This document shows, piece by piece, positions 8,087-16,962 of a stretch of 64,000 nucleotides of DNA. Numbering within the stretch: position 1 is the stretch's first letter; each line of letters begins with the position of its first letter. Source of the stretch: Bacteroidales bacterium (lineage in GTDB: Bacteria > Bacteroidota > Bacteroidia > Bacteroidales > UBA932); assembly GCA_017459075.1 (NCBI GenBank), contig JAFUDQ010000022.1:1-64000 (forward strand). The letters are read 5' to 3'. The translations under genes were made by a program, and so were the position numbers. Below the pieces are notes generated by a model. It was not told the origin of the DNA and did no database searches. It saw nothing but the letters and a program-made list of their open reading frames with translations.

Positions 8087-10630
8087 TTATTTGCCTATGC
8101 TGGAAGCCATGCTGCTCATTGTCCTGTTCTGCCTGTGCGGAGTATAGAACGGAATCCATATTCCAAGCTTTATGGCAGACTGCGGACGAATGTAACCCTT
8201 GGCGCTGAAATACCCGGGCTTATCGCCAACATCGATGCCGTTTATGTATTTTACAAAGATGCAGGCCTTCTTCCATTGCACATTTGCGAAGAAGTCTATA
8301 TAAGGGCAATTGCCGATTTTTTCCTGGCTCTGGCTCGTGAACACGCCTGTTGAAGGACGGAACGATGGTGCATACCATGAGCTTGTCCACTGGGCGTTGG
8401 CTCCAAGCTGCATCTTCATCACATCCCCGTTAATGTTGAACTGGAAGTAAAGCCTTGAATTCACGGCAACCGGCGGCAGCGGCAGAGACTCTTTGTCCGA
8501 TGTCAGCTGCACCAGCACTCGGTTATCCATGTGGATTTTCCAAAGATGGAGGTTCTTCTCAAGCCCGAATTTGAGCACGTGCATGGGCGAAGTGTTCTGG
8601 CGCACAACTCCAAGGCTGTCGTACCATATATTGTTTTTGAGGAGGGCGTATCCTGCCGATGCCTTCAACTCCCAGTACGGTATGTTTATGCTGCCTTCAA
8701 GCTTTGTAACGCTGATTTTGCCGAAGTCGTTGTCCCATCTGTCGTGGTTTCCGTAATAATGAAGCTGGTAGAAGTCCGGCCTGTCAAGTGTCGTTTCAAA
8801 ACCAAGATGTAGGCTTACGGGGCTCTTCTTCGCCTTTCTGAAAGGATAGAAAGCATAGTCAGCCTCTGCCTTAATGCCTGAATCCCCGGACTCATCGCCA
8901 ATAAGGGTGGTGTAAGCCTGTGCCTTCCACTCGAAGCCCTCCCACCGGCCGCCGGCGCCTCCGTAAAGGTAGGTGGAATTCCACGTAGTGTTACCGGGCT
9001 TTATAAGATAACCGTTTGGAGTGAAGCTGTAGTACTTCATTATCCTGTTGCCAATACCAACATCAAGGGTAGAAATCACTGCATCCTTTGACCAGGGCTG
9101 CAATTTGGCGAAAACCTTGTTCTCAAGTTTCGTGACATGCAGGGAGTCGTTGGTAGTGGTAGGGTGGATATAGAACTTATTGTTGTAATATGCCCTTCCA
9201 AGGGTGTCCGGCTCAGTTATCTCGTCAGAATAAACCTTTGAATACTTGGAATACTCGCTGCTGTGGCCAATGAACGCCGTTGTAAGGTCTCCGGCCTTGG
9301 TGCTGTCCTGCGGCTGACCGAAGAGTTTTGCAAGGAAAGGAAGCGGAATCCTGTATTGCTGGTCCAGGAAGAAGGTCGTCTTCTTGATTTTATTCTTACC
9401 TGTCTCAAAATAAACGGGAATTTCCCTGGAATCAACGGTGGTATCCCTGAGCCAGAAACTGTCTGTCATACCTCCGTTTTCCTTCTTTTTGAGCGTGTTG
9501 CCAATTACACCTCCGTGGGCCAGGTATTTCTTTCCGGTATAGTTGAACCAGGCTGCATAACTCCTGTTGTCGGCACGCTCGTTGGTGAGCATTCCGTTGG
9601 TTCCGTTCCTGTCATACTCAACGGTAATGTTCAGCTCTGGATAAATGTTCTGGCTTGCCAGAATGTGGATATTGGATTCCTCTCGCTCTGTATTGGAAAG
9701 AAGGTTCCCCCAGTATGCCAGCTCTGTATAAGGCGTCTTAGTATTATACATCGGAAGCGTGGCAGGGGAGTGGGTGTAATCTTCGTATGGTGCGTAGAAA
9801 CTTACCCCTTCGTCGGAGCGGCGCTTGAAGAAATCATAGTACAGATAAGCGCCTCCGTAGGTTCCCTGGGTGACGGCACCTACGTCCTCGCGAAGATACT
9901 TGTAGTCATTGAACCAGTAGTTGCTGGTAGTGTCTATTAGCCCGGCCTTGATGTTGCTGAAATAAGGTTCCCTTGTCCATCTGATTATGCGTTTGTACCA
10001 CATGGAATCTGGGAGGGCGAAGGTCTCAAGGATTCGCGGCGTGTTTTCGCTGATGCTGTCCTTAATGTGCTGCAGGCTGTCTTTTACTGCGAAAAGGCTG
10101 TCCAGTTCCTTCTGCTGACGCTTAAGCTTCTGCTCGTAATCGTATTTCTTGCGCTCTTCCTTACTGAGGCTGTTGTACCACTGCCGGAATCTCTCCTTGG
10201 CCCTTACAACTGAATCGGCGTAATAGATAGAGTCGATCTGCCTCCAGATAACGCTGTCGCCTGCAAGGCGGAGGGAGTCAATTGCAAGTTTGTGGGCAAG
10301 GGAGTCCACAAGGGGAATATACCACCTGAAGCGGAAAGTATCAGTATATCTTAGCGAATCAGGTACTTTGATGGTATCCTTGGCAAGGATTACAGGAGTG
10401 GTGTCTTCTGCCTCAGTTACGCCTTCAAGGGAGTCTCCGATTGCCTTGGAGCCTTCCTTGCGGAATTTGGTGTAAATCTTTTTGTTGCTGTATATTACGG
10501 TGTCCGCCTTATCCGACGGTTCTTCTGATGGCGTTTCCGGAAGCCTGGCAGCATCGGATGCCCACATTTGCAGGCAGGCGGCTGCAACAACCGCCAAAGG
10601 GAACCATATCTTTGAAAGCAACTTTTTCAT
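8087..10630 (-). CDS. Putative outer-membrane porin (Porin_10 family)
   Basis: An 847-aa protein starting at the ATG at 10630; a TTG six bases upstream is also in frame. Signal peptide about 1-25. Residues 30-200 are charged and partly helical, rich in ADS/DSL repeats, followed by many alternating beta strands with aromatic girdles (YWGNLL, YYGNHDRW, LYFQFNINGDV), as in the putative porin family PF14121 of Bacteroidota. Substrate unknown. It sits between the C11 protease gene (6 nt gap) and the transglycosylase gene (4 nt gap) in one minus-strand unit, consistent with an envelope-maintenance operon. No internal disruption is seen. Confidence 0.82.
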   Translation of the reverse strand: MKKLLSKIWFPLAVVAAACLQMWASDAARLPETPSEEPSDKADTVIYSNKKIYTKFRKEGSKAIGDSLEGVTEAEDTTPVILAKDTIKVPDSLRYTDTFRFRWYIPLVDSLAHKLAIDSLRLAGDSVIWRQIDSIYYADSVVRAKERFRQWYNSLSKEERKKYDYEQKLKRQQKELDSLFAVKDSLQHIKDSISENTPRILETFALPDSMWYKRIIRWTREPYFSNIKAGLIDTTSNYWFNDYKYLREDVGAVTQGTYGGAYLYYDFFKRRSDEGVSFYAPYEDYTHSPATLPMYNTKTPYTELAYWGNLLSNTEREESNIHILASQNIYPELNITVEYDRNGTNGMLTNERADNRSYAAWFNYTGKKYLAHGGVIGNTLKKKENGGMTDSFWLRDTTVDSREIPVYFETGKNKIKKTTFFLDQQYRIPLPFLAKLFGQPQDSTKAGDLTTAFIGHSSEYSKYSKVYSDEITEPDTLGRAYYNNKFYIHPTTTNDSLHVTKLENKVFAKLQPWSKDAVISTLDVGIGNRIMKYYSFTPNGYLIKPGNTTWNSTYLYGGAGGRWEGFEWKAQAYTTLIGDESGDSGIKAEADYAFYPFRKAKKSPVSLHLGFETTLDRPDFYQLHYYGNHDRWDNDFGKISVTKLEGSINIPYWELKASAGYALLKNNIWYDSLGVVRQNTSPMHVLKFGLEKNLHLWKIHMDNRVLVQLTSDKESLPLPPVAVNSRLYFQFNINGDVMKMQLGANAQWTSSWYAPSFRPSTGVFTSQSQEKIGNCPYIDFFANVQWKKACIFVKYINGIDVGDKPGYFSAKGYIRPQSAIKLGIWIPFYTPHRQNRTMSSMASSIGK

Positions 10631-10636
10631 TTCCAA

Positions 10637-11863
10637 TTAATTAGCGGCAGTAGCCCTGTCCCAGCCAAGTCCCTTGTAAAAGTTATGGATATAATCTCCA
10701 GGGACAGACTTCAGGAACATGCTGAATCCTGAGAATACATTTACTTTATGGCTTTTTGCATCCACAGCGCTGTAATACTGGCCTGTTGTGCCTTTGTAGA
10801 TAACACAGTCGTCAAGGGCAGCCTCAAGCCTGGTTCTCTCTTCGTCCGTAATACCGGCCTGGAGGTAAATGTCTTCAAGGTCAAAGAACCAGTATTTTTC
10901 ACCGCCGAAGTATGGCTGGACGGTTGTCCAGTCCAGACTGCTAATTGCGGCGGAATACTTTTGGTTAAGCTCCTTGCATATTTTCGCCAGGGCGTCGATT
11001 TTGCTTGTACGGACAGCAGAGATGGTAGCTGAGCGCCAGTCTCCGGTCATTGCGGCGTACCTTTCTATGAAATTTTTGCACACCTTTTCCGGGGCCTTTT
11101 CCTTCAGGAGGATTTCCGACATGGTGGTGTAGTCAAAGCCGTATGTAAGCACTTCGGCCTGTGAAAAACCAATGACATCGGCCTTGTCTTTAAAGGCGTA
11201 AGCCACTTCCACGCAGCCGGCAAAGCAGGCGTCAATCAGCAGGTAATCAAGCTTGTAGGGGATTGCAGCGGCCATTTCTTCCACTTCCATTTCGGCGGAA
11301 CGGGTGACGTTGTGTTCTACATAAACCTCCTGTCCAAGGGTTCTGCGGGAAGGTTTCCCCTTGGTGTAGCTATCTTCATAATAGTCAGGATTGGAATAAT
11401 AGCCTTCGGGCAGCCAGCCGGTGGCGTGGGAAGAGAATATCATTCCGTACCCTTCGGCCGGATAAAGGCTCTTGATGTCCTGAAGAATGGACTTGAAACT
11501 CTCTGCATCTACCAACTTGCGGCCGTTGCTGTAGACCTTGATGGTGTCAGTCACCACAGTGTTTCCGCTCTTGTACAGGCGAAGCAGCAGGGGAGAGGTC
11601 TGTGCAGAGTAAGACCCGTTCATGGGCTTGCTCACTACCAGAACCACATCCTGTCCGTTTTTCTTTGTGGGCAGCCAGCCTGTCTTAAGCTCGTTAATGT
11701 TCTTCTGCAAATCTGAGTGAAGGCTGTTGAAGCCTGCGGAATACAGGATCATAACCCTTCGGTTAGTGCTGTCTTCCGACGGATTATTGGACTTGCCGCA
11801 GGATGCCAGCATCATTGCCGATGCTGCCAATGCTGCAAACAGTTTTTTTGCCTTGAATGTCAT
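10637..11863 (-). CDS. Clostripain-family (C11) cysteine peptidase lipoprotein
   Basis: A 408-aa lipoprotein: signal peptide ending in the lipobox LASC with Cys22. The catalytic pair of the caspase-like C11 fold is visible, His146 in SSHATGW and Cys213 in DACFAG, after the usual core strands (RRVMILYSAGF and YGMIFSSHA). Family members cleave after Arg or Lys. Activation-loop processing cannot be judged from sequence. It lies 14 nt downstream of the DPP III gene and 6 nt upstream of the porin gene, so this part of the minus-strand run pairs two secreted peptidases with a porin, as expected for extracellular peptide use. Confidence 0.88.
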   Translation of the reverse strand: MTFKAKKLFAALAASAMMLASCGKSNNPSEDSTNRRVMILYSAGFNSLHSDLQKNINELKTGWLPTKKNGQDVVLVVSKPMNGSYSAQTSPLLLRLYKSGNTVVTDTIKVYSNGRKLVDAESFKSILQDIKSLYPAEGYGMIFSSHATGWLPEGYYSNPDYYEDSYTKGKPSRRTLGQEVYVEHNVTRSAEMEVEEMAAAIPYKLDYLLIDACFAGCVEVAYAFKDKADVIGFSQAEVLTYGFDYTTMSEILLKEKAPEKVCKNFIERYAAMTGDWRSATISAVRTSKIDALAKICKELNQKYSAAISSLDWTTVQPYFGGEKYWFFDLEDIYLQAGITDEERTRLEAALDDCVIYKGTTGQYYSAVDAKSHKVNVFSGFSMFLKSVPGDYIHNFYKGLGWDRATAAN

Positions 11864-11877
11864 TTATGACTGAGTCT

Positions 11878-13872
11878 CTAAAGTGTTCTGTAACGTTTGC
11901 CGTATGAAAGCTGCTGCTCCAGGTAATCATCGGCGTAAACAAGTTTATAATCAACAATTTTGCCATTCTCAGTAACCGGGACGATTTCCGGATTCAGGAA
12001 GCCGCCGTAAGGTTTGAGGTTAAGGGAAGCATAGCGCTCAAGGACCTCTTTGTGAAGGGCAGGGTCAATGTCAACGGCGTAGGTCTCTATGAGGGCTTTC
12101 CCTGCCTCATAGTCACCCTCTGACTTGATGCGCTGAATCTCTGCGAGAAGCTGGGCGAAAAGGTCCCTAAGGGCCTCAAAGTCATTCACTACAAAGTAAG
12201 TTTTGCCGTCACGGACCTTCTTTTCAATCACATTGCGGTCTGCTCCTTTGGCAAAGCACCACTCGGCAATGAGCTTGCGGTTCTGCATGTGAGCCTCTGT
12301 GTTGGGACGTCCGAGCTCTACGCGGGTGAACTGCGTGAAGAGACCGTTGCGGATGTAATCTGTGTAATGTGCCTTGTAGGCCTCCAGGTCAGGGATAATT
12401 CCCAGTTCAACCATCTTGGGGTCTGCCATGTAATAGAGGCCGAATAGGTCTGCCCTGGCTTCTTCAAGTGCGGACTGGTACTCTCCAAGCGCGGCTGCGG
12501 AAACTCCCGGAATGAGCTGGCCGGATGCATGGCCAAGACATTCGTGAAGGTCTGTATGAACCTCGTCGGCGTAAGCCTCGTATTTCTTGCTGGCATCAAT
12601 TTCTGCCTGGTCCCAGGCGAATTCAGTAAGCACGCTCTTGGGTGCCTCCATGGCTGCAAAATCGTAAGCGTGTGTTACATTTGCTATGGTTACGCTCTTT
12701 GAACCATGCTCCTTGCGAATCCAGTCTGCATTTGGAAGGTTGATTCCGATAGGAGTTGCAGGGTAAGTGGCTCCTGCAAGCGCAACTGCATTGACAACTT
12801 TGGCGGATACGCCTTTCACGTTCTTTTTCTTGAAGCGATCATCAACGGGGGAGTTGTCCTCGAACCACTGGGCGTTGGCGCTGAGGGTCTCGGTGCGGGC
12901 GGAAGCGGCGAAGTCCTTGATGTGGACATATCCCTCCCAGGTGGCCTTGCGGCCAAGAGGGTCATCATAATCTTCGATGAAGCCGTTTATGAAATCTACG
13001 GTGCCGATGGTGTCTTTTACCCATTCGATGTTGAATTCATCCCATTTGCGAAGGTCACCGGTGCGATAATAATCTATCAGAATGCCGATGGCGCGTTTCT
13101 GTATGTCATTTTCTGCAACCAGGGCCGCTTTTTCAAGATTCTCGCAAATCTTGTCAATGGCTGCGCCGTAGATCCCACCGGACTTCCATTTGAGTTCCTG
13201 AAGCTTGCCGTCTGCTCCTTTTACAACCTTGGAATTGAGGCCGTAAGAGACAGGCTGGTTGTCTTTCGGGTCTTCCATCCTGTGGTAGAAATCGTCAACC
13301 TCCTTGCGGGTGACTCCGTCATAGAAGTTAACTGCAGACAGGGCTACGATATCTCCTGTCTTTGAGGTTGAGCGGCGCTGCTGGAAGGCTTCCTTGTCAT
13401 AAATGAAGTCCAGAAGCTCCTCATTCGCGTTGCCAGTGGCTTCCATAAGGGAAGCAAAATATTCCTTGCTGCAGGCGGGGATGAATTTGTCTTCTGCGTA
13501 ATGATGGTGTACTCCGTTGCTGAAGAACACTCTCTTGGCATAGATTACGAAGTCTGCGAATTCCTGGCTGTTGCGGTCTCCTTCATAGTTGTTCAGGATG
13601 TCTTCTATGACGTGCCTTATAGGAAGGTTGTAGCTGCAATACTGGTCCCAGGTGATGTCGCGGCCGAATTTGGCTGCTTCTGAGAGATAGTAGGCGTATT
13701 CTTTCTGCTGGAGGGAGAGGCTGTCCCATCCTGGAATCTGGTACCTCAATACCTTGAGGTCTGCGAACTGGTCTACTGTGTATTTGAAGTCCTTCTGGTA
13801 TTTCTGTTCTTTGCAACCGATTGTGGCTGCGCATATTCCAAGTGTCAGAATCATTGTTTTAGCTAAGTTCAT
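11878..13872 (-). CDS. Dipeptidyl peptidase III (M49), lipoprotein form
   Basis: A 664-aa zinc exopeptidase that removes dipeptides from the N terminus of oligopeptides. The start at 13872 is chosen over an upstream in-frame start (14046) because it gives a lipoprotein signal (ATIGC, Cys20) and lies just below a clear promoter. Zinc motif HECLGH at 443-448 and the third ligand in EEARAD near 470, the M49 hallmarks with the unusual six-residue HExxxH spacing. Full length for the bacterial family. The promoter (13896-13928) overlaps the end of the HhH gene. First gene of the run DPP III, C11 protease, porin, transglycosylase. Confidence 0.92.
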   Translation of the reverse strand: MNLAKTMILTLGICAATIGCKEQKYQKDFKYTVDQFADLKVLRYQIPGWDSLSLQQKEYAYYLSEAAKFGRDITWDQYCSYNLPIRHVIEDILNNYEGDRNSQEFADFVIYAKRVFFSNGVHHHYAEDKFIPACSKEYFASLMEATGNANEELLDFIYDKEAFQQRRSTSKTGDIVALSAVNFYDGVTRKEVDDFYHRMEDPKDNQPVSYGLNSKVVKGADGKLQELKWKSGGIYGAAIDKICENLEKAALVAENDIQKRAIGILIDYYRTGDLRKWDEFNIEWVKDTIGTVDFINGFIEDYDDPLGRKATWEGYVHIKDFAASARTETLSANAQWFEDNSPVDDRFKKKNVKGVSAKVVNAVALAGATYPATPIGINLPNADWIRKEHGSKSVTIANVTHAYDFAAMEAPKSVLTEFAWDQAEIDASKKYEAYADEVHTDLHECLGHASGQLIPGVSAAALGEYQSALEEARADLFGLYYMADPKMVELGIIPDLEAYKAHYTDYIRNGLFTQFTRVELGRPNTEAHMQNRKLIAEWCFAKGADRNVIEKKVRDGKTYFVVNDFEALRDLFAQLLAEIQRIKSEGDYEAGKALIETYAVDIDPALHKEVLERYASLNLKPYGGFLNPEIVPVTENGKIVDYKLVYADDYLEQQLSYGKRYRTL

Positions 13873-13895
13873 TTTCTTTAGTCTTTTATATCTTG

Positions 13896-13928
13896 CAAAG
13901 ATAATATTATTTATAATAATATCAAAAA
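13896..13928 (-). promoter_or_regulatory. Bacteroidota sigma-ABfr-type promoter for the DPP III gene
   Basis: On the minus strand TTTTTG is followed after 19 nt by TATCTTTG (complement at 13896-13903), a near-perfect match to the Bacteroidota TTTG-N19-TAnnTTTG consensus. It lies 24 bp upstream of the chosen start and supports the shorter gene model. Confidence 0.75.
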
Positions 13929-14812
13929 TCGGGCGGAGCGAGGCGGCATTTGGATAGTTTGGCGGCGTTTTCCGGGGAGAGTACGCCTGCGGCGGCGAGG
14001 GCTTCCGGCGTAAGTGCTCCGGGAGGATTGTTTTCGCGGAAAACAATGACTCCGTGTGCCCTGGAGCGGATGTATGGATGCCGCCGCAGGCTGTCTTCCG
14101 GCAGGGCCCAAAGCGGGTAAGGAGCTGGTTCTGAGACTGTTATAAGGTCTTTAAGGCCGTCGAATTTTTCCTGGTCAAAGTGGTAAATATCCATGAGCTG
14201 TTCCGGGTAGGAATAGCCGTGAAGTTCACTGCGATAACTTACCATTTTAGCCGCGAACCACGGGCCTATTCCCGGAAGGGCGTCAAAGGCCGCTGAATCC
14301 GCCAGGTTAATGTCCACCTTCGGAATCCTGATATACGGCTCCAGCCTTTCGTACACGGAATCCGCTACTACATAAGACTTTGCAAAATCTTCCTTCCTTC
14401 GGAACCGGCCTCCTTTTTCCCGATAGTTGCATATTGCGGCAGCCTGCTTCCTTGAAAATCCAAGGCGCGAGAGTTCTTCTTCCGATGCGGTATTCGGGTC
14501 AAATTCAAAGCACTCATAGCTTCGTTTTTCCGTATTCTTTCTAACTGCCACCGATGCTGCCATGTGCCGGCCGCTGCGCCTCTCGGTCCTGCGTTTTACG
14601 GCAGGACCGGAGGCTTCGGCCGGCGGATGGTTCCCTGCTGCGGTTTCATAGATGAAAACTGTATCCGGAGTATCCCTGTCGGCCGAAATCTTAACTATCG
14701 CGGCATGATGGATGAATAGTGCCGTCTGGTAACCCACGGCAAGAAACACCAGGGCTACAACCCCGGTAGCGAATGAAGCGGAAACTTTCTTCCCCTCCTT
14801 TTTGTCACTCAT
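13922..14812 (-). CDS. Membrane-anchored helix-hairpin-helix (ComEA-like) protein
   Basis: A 296-aa protein with a short basic N terminus, one transmembrane helix at about 14-36 and then, outside the cytoplasm, at least two helix-hairpin-helix modules: one around FDPNTASEEELSRLGFSRKQ (about 103-150) and one around VDINLADSAAFDALPGIGPW (about 165-200), with a more degenerate third at the C terminus. ComEA-type HhH proteins bind DNA at the cell surface during uptake, so a DNA-binding role is plausible but unproved. No com genes are adjacent. It follows rsmI by about 40 nt, and its 3' end overlaps the DPP III promoter. Confidence 0.78.
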   Translation of the reverse strand: MSDKKEGKKVSASFATGVVALVFLAVGYQTALFIHHAAIVKISADRDTPDTVFIYETAAGNHPPAEASGPAVKRRTERRSGRHMAASVAVRKNTEKRSYECFEFDPNTASEEELSRLGFSRKQAAAICNYREKGGRFRRKEDFAKSYVVADSVYERLEPYIRIPKVDINLADSAAFDALPGIGPWFAAKMVSYRSELHGYSYPEQLMDIYHFDQEKFDGLKDLITVSEPAPYPLWALPEDSLRRHPYIRSRAHGVIVFRENNPPGALTPEALAAAGVLSPENAAKLSKCRLAPPDF

Positions 14813-14851
14813 TTTACCTTCCGGCTTTCCCCCGTAAGGTTAAACATTGGT

Positions 14852-15532
14852 TTATTTGCCGGGTTTTCCGGCAACGATAATTACTATTTCGCCCTTAGGC
14901 TCGGTCTCCTTGAAATGGGCCAGGACCTGGGCGAGGCTTCCGCGGCGGTGTTCTTCAAATTTCTTTGAAATTTCCCTTGCAACGCTGCACGGGCGGTCTT
15001 CTCCGAAATACTGTACAAATTGTTCCAGCGTTTTTACAAGCCGGTAAGGTGACTCGTAAAAAACCATCGTCCTTGTTTCTTCCGCAAGGGTTTGCAGCAT
15101 GGTCTGGCGGCCTTTTTTTACAGGGAGGAAGCCTTCGAAGCAGAACCTGTCGCAGGGTAGGCCTGAAGATACCAGGGCAGGGATGCAGGCTGTGGCCCCG
15201 GGGAGGGTTTGAACCTCTATTCCTTCTGCCGCACAGAGCCTTGCGAGGAAGAATCCCGGGTCTGAAATTCCGGGGGTTCCGGCGTCGCTTACAAGGGCTA
15301 TGTTCTTGCCTGCAAGGAGCTCATTTACAACTTCTTGCGAGGCCTTGTGCTCATTGAATTTGTGGTGCGAGCGCAGGGGCTTGTGAATGTCGTAATGCTT
15401 CAGTAGGACGGAGCTTGTGCGGGTGTCTTCCGCCAAAATAAGGTCTGCTTCCGACAGGACTCTTACTCCCCTCAGTGTCATGTCTTCCAGATTGCCGACC
15501 GGCGTTGGTACTATATATAATATTCCTGCCAT
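14852..15532 (-). CDS. rsmI: 16S rRNA (cytidine1402-2'-O)-methyltransferase
   Basis: A 226-aa tetrapyrrole-methylase-fold enzyme that 2'-O-methylates C1402 in the ribosomal decoding centre using SAM. Signature stretches: LYIVPTPVGNLEDMTLR at the N terminus, AEDTRTS, SDAGTPGISDPG and PGATACIPALVSSGLP, all diagnostic of RsmI. Slightly short at the C terminus compared with the 280-aa E. coli enzyme, as usual in Bacteroidota. Its ATG shares one base with the stop of the upstream coiled-coil gene (TAATG), so the two are translationally coupled. Confidence 0.93.
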   Translation of the reverse strand: MAGILYIVPTPVGNLEDMTLRGVRVLSEADLILAEDTRTSSVLLKHYDIHKPLRSHHKFNEHKASQEVVNELLAGKNIALVSDAGTPGISDPGFFLARLCAAEGIEVQTLPGATACIPALVSSGLPCDRFCFEGFLPVKKGRQTMLQTLAEETRTMVFYESPYRLVKTLEQFVQYFGEDRPCSVAREISKKFEEHRRGSLAQVLAHFKETEPKGEIVIIVAGKPGK

Positions 15533-16326
15533 TATTTACGGATTTTGCGGCGCACGGCCATCATGAAGCGGTATACGTCTTCTGATTCCAGGTCCCATTC
15601 GGGAAAGGTTTCGCTTAGGTAGTCGATGGCTGCGGAGAGCGTCGCTGTGTTGTTCAGGGTGTCGATGGTGGTTTGGTACAGGGCGCTGTCTTTCCTGAAC
15701 AGCCTGTTTATGAATATTACCTGGTCTCCCAGGGCGATGGCGCTGCGGAGGGAGCGGACTTCGGGGCCCGGCATGTCTGAGCGCCATGCGGCTTTCGCTG
15801 TCATGGCGTCTACTACGGTTTTTGGTGCCGATGCTGCCTGGTATACGGCTTTGGGGTTTCTGCGACGGCCTTTTGTGCTTTCAACGGGTTCCGGGGCGTC
15901 GCCGAAGAGACTTTCTGGCATATCATCGGAGTCCGATGATATGCCATCGTCTCCGTTTATACTGGGGGAGCAAGCCTCCCCCAAACCCCCTGGCCTCCCG
16001 CCATTCCATTCCATTTCATGGCTCCGGCCTGCGCCTGATGGCGCTGCTTCGCTCAAAGAGGGAGACCCTTCGGCTTCGCTCAGGGTGACAGGCTCCTCTT
16101 CCTCCGTGGCAACTGGCGCTGCTTCCTCTGTGGTGACAGGGTCTTCTGGCACCATCGGCTCTTCATCATCGATGGAAATATCTATATCGATGGGCTCTTC
16201 ATCATAAGTAGCAGGCTCCGAAGCCTTCAGCGCCTCAATTTCTGCACGCAAAGCTTCAACCTCAGATGACAGCTGCTGGCACCTGAGCAAAAGCTCCTCA
16301 AATTTTTCCGAAAAGTTAGTATCCAT
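15532..16326 (-). CDS. Conserved Bacteroidota coiled-coil protein with repeat-derived insert
   Basis: A 264-aa cytoplasmic protein (start ATG 16326; a GTG at 16332 is also possible). Coiled coil at about 6-36, an acidic linker rich in D/E/P/T, then a conserved C-terminal domain from about 185 containing AIALGDQVIFINRLF and FPEWDLESEDVYRF, recognisable as a Bacteroidota domain of unknown function. Residues about 75-122 read through dispersed repeats: VTLSEAEGS is the translation of a TCACCCTGAGCGAAG-type element, followed by a GGGGGAG/CTCCCCC hairpin sequence. The insert falls in the disordered linker and keeps the frame. The stop overlaps the rsmI start. It is divergent from tdk. Confidence 0.75.
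   Translation of the reverse strand: MDTNFSEKFEELLLRCQQLSSEVEALRAEIEALKASEPATYDEEPIDIDISIDDEEPMVPEDPVTTEEAAPVATEEEEPVTLSEAEGSPSLSEAAPSGAGRSHEMEWNGGRPGGLGEACSPSINGDDGISSDSDDMPESLFGDAPEPVESTKGRRRNPKAVYQAASAPKTVVDAMTAKAAWRSDMPGPEVRSLRSAIALGDQVIFINRLFRKDSALYQTTIDTLNNTATLSAAIDYLSETFPEWDLESEDVYRFMMAVRRKIRK
15960..16100. repeat. Dispersed repeats inside the coiled-coil gene
   Basis: Contains GGGGGAG/CTCCCCC, able to form a tight hairpin around 15966-15985, and a CGGCTTCGCTCAGGGTGACA element around 16070-16090. Both are intergenic-type repeats yet lie in frame inside the coding sequence on the minus strand. Confidence 0.75.
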
Positions 16327-16342
16327 AATCACAATAATTGAC

Positions 16343-16350
16343 TATCTTTG
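16343..16350 (+). promoter_or_regulatory. -7 element of tdk
   Basis: TATCTTTG matches the Bacteroidota -7 consensus 40 bp before the tdk ATG. I do not see a good -33 element at the right distance. A TTG inside this motif is in frame with tdk but would put translation start within the promoter. Confidence 0.5.
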
Positions 16351-16389
16351 CTAAGCGTTTTAATAGCAACACCTCACAAAAATACAAAT

Positions 16390-16962
16390 ATGTTTTCAGA
16401 AAACACAAAAAAATCCGGATGTATCGAAGTAATTTGCGGTTCAATGTTCTCCGGAAAGACAGAAGAATTGATTAGAAGGCTTAAAAGAGCCCAGTTCGCA
16501 AAGCAGAAAATCGCCATCTTCAAACCAACCGTCGATAAAAGATACTCAGACCTGGACGTAGTGTCCCATGATTTGCACAGCATCCCCTGCACACCTATAA
16601 AGACCCCTTCAAGAATGCTGAACATAGACCCTGACGTCCAGGTAGTAGGCATCGATGAAGCCCAGTTCTTTGACCTGACCCTGATTGATGTCGTACAGGA
16701 GCTTGCAAACAAGGGAATCCGTGTAATAGTAGCAGGCCTTGACACAGATTATCTTGGCAAGCCCTTCGGTCCTATCCCCGGCCTTATGGCAATCGCCGAG
16801 GACGTGCAGAAAGTCCACGCCATCTGCGTGAAATGCGGAAATCTGGCCAATCATTCGCATCGCCTTTCAGAAAGCAAGAAGCTTGTTGTCCTTGGAGAAA
16901 AGGATGTTTACGAGCCTCTTTGCCGCGAGTGTTTTAACAAGGCAATGTCAGAGGAACAGTAG
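16390..16962 (+). CDS. tdk: Thymidine kinase
   Basis: A 190-aa thymidine kinase (type II, TK1-like) that phosphorylates thymidine to dTMP with ATP for salvage. P-loop [10 protein letters not shown] near the N terminus, the D/E-AQFF motif (GIDEAQFF), lasso-loop region with [13 protein letters not shown], and a structural zinc site formed by CVKCG and CREC. The ATG at 16390 is chosen because the longer frame start lies inside the promoter. Its TAG overlaps the GTG start of xerD by one base, so the two are coupled. Confidence 0.95.
   Translation: MFSENTKKSGCIEVICGSMFSGKTEELIRRLKRAQFAKQKIAIFKPTVDKRYSDLDVVSHDLHSIPCTPIKTPSRMLNIDPDVQVVGIDEAQFFDLTLIDVVQELANKGIRVIVAGLDTDYLGKPFGPIPGLMAIAEDVQKVHAICVKCGNLANHSHRLSESKKLVVLGEKDVYEPLCRECFNKAMSEEQ

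Noticed and set aside
13873-14046. Longer N terminus for dipeptidyl peptidase III
   Set aside because: It covers the promoter and the preceding gene's end and hides the lipoprotein signal that begins at 13872.
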